From: Micavibrio sp. UBA2020 | Lineage (GTDB): Bacteria; Pseudomonadota; Alphaproteobacteria; Micavibrionales; UBA2020 | Length of the DNA: 6,095 nt | Assembly (NCBI GenBank): GCA_002334985.1 | Contig: DDBY01000042.1 | Coordinates: 1-6,095, forward strand | Reading direction: 5' to 3' | Part shown: positions 5,772 through 6,095 of the stretch, piece after piece | Layout: every line of letters starts with the position of its first letter | Numbering within the stretch: the stretch's first letter is position 1 | Program-made: the position numbers and the translations under genes | The notes under the pieces: generated by a model | Told to the model about the DNA's origin: nothing | What the model saw: the letters and a program-made list of their open reading frames with translations, nothing else | Databases searched by the model: none

Positions 5772-6095
5772 ATGAAACCCGCTGTTTATTTTGCCGCCGC
5801 CCTCGGGCTTGCTGTTTTTTGTGCGCCCGCTGCGCCGAAAATGGCGACGGCTTACGACGGGCTGATGTCCGGCTCTTCGACATCCGAAGGGTATGATGGA
5901 CTTCTTGCGCCCACCCAGCCGGGCAATCGCGGCAGCAGCAACCGCGGCGGTGCAGACCAGCCGCCGGGCTATGAAGGGCTGGTACCGGGCAGCGTGCCGC
6001 AGCGCCCCGTTGAACAGCCGGACACCGATAACGATGCAACGCGTCCCGCAACGGCCGCAACCCCGCCCGCGACGCTGCGCAACCCCGCGCGCCCC
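5772..6095 (+). CDS. Exported low-complexity protein with Y-[DE]-G-L repeats (3' end cut off)
   Basis: The frame is open from ATG 5772 to the window edge, giving 108 codons and no stop. Residues 1-27 look like a Sec signal peptide: Lys2, a hydrophobic core (about 4-18), and a probable cleavage site A-T-A|Y after residue 27. Cys17 lies in A-V-F-C, which does not fit a lipobox, so a lipoprotein is unlikely. The mature part is rich in Gly, Pro, Ser, Asn, Asp and Ala and looks disordered. It carries Y-D-G-L at 28-31, Y-D-G-L at 41-44 and Y-E-G-L at 67-70, spaced 13 and 26 residues, the last two preceded by Gly. From about residue 76 it is Pro/Ala/Thr-rich, like a linker leading to a domain outside the window. 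I do not recognise the family. It probably acts in the periplasm or at the cell surface. Confidence 0.6.
   Translation, partial: MKPAVYFAAALGLAVFCAPAAPKMATAYDGLMSGSSTSEGYDGLLAPTQPGNRGSSNRGGADQPPGYEGLVPGSVPQRPVEQPDTDNDATRPATAATPPATLRNPARP

Noticed and set aside
5764..5775. Three-codon frame whose TGA overlaps the exported-protein ATG
   Set aside because: The GGGAG site is only one base from its ATG, and such short frames occur by chance.
5566..6060. N-terminal extension of the amidase frame
   Set aside because: The frame is open, but the added residues are unlike amidases and lie opposite a plus-strand frame with a signal peptide and ribosome site.

Overview
This window looks like chromosomal DNA from a Gram-negative bacterium, moderately G+C-rich (about 60% by eye). 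An alphaproteobacterium is my best guess from codon bias and gene style, but no marker gene fixes the taxon. The family 9 glycosyltransferase, typical of lipopolysaccharide core synthesis, supports an organism with an outer membrane. I saw no rRNA, tRNA, CRISPR array, insertion sequence, integrase or phage gene.

Layout, left to right. (1) 1-102: the left edge, with T-runs that could end a plus-strand transcript entering from outside. (2) 103-894, minus: a rhomboid family intramembrane serine protease with its catalytic residues intact. (3) 895-1105: a divergent intergenic region. (4) 1106-2449, plus: a class III PLP-dependent aminotransferase of the omega-amino acid (beta-alanine):pyruvate type, closed by a strong rho-independent terminator (2469-2499). 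(5) 2599-3618, plus: a family 9 (heptosyltransferase-like) glycosyltransferase with its own candidate sigma-70 promoter. (6) 3623-4156, minus: a DUF1543 protein built from two similar halves. (7) 4153-5565, minus: an amidase-signature hydrolase with an intact Lys-Ser-Ser triad, whose stop codon overlaps the DUF1543 start in an ATGA. (8) 5566-5771: a second divergent intergenic region with an 8-bp inverted repeat. (9) 5772-6095, plus: the first 108 codons of an exported low-complexity protein with repeated Y-[DE]-G-L motifs, cut off by the window edge.

The genes do not form one pathway. They are five transcription units: rhomboid alone, aminotransferase alone, glycosyltransferase alone, an amidase-DUF1543 operon, and the exported protein. 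The clearest functional link is the translational coupling of amidase and DUF1543. The aminotransferase and amidase could both serve nitrogen or amine metabolism, but they sit in separate units and nothing ties them together. I found no convincing new multi-gene system. The points most worth a second look are the exported repeat protein, the divergent region before it, and the amidase-DUF1543 pair.
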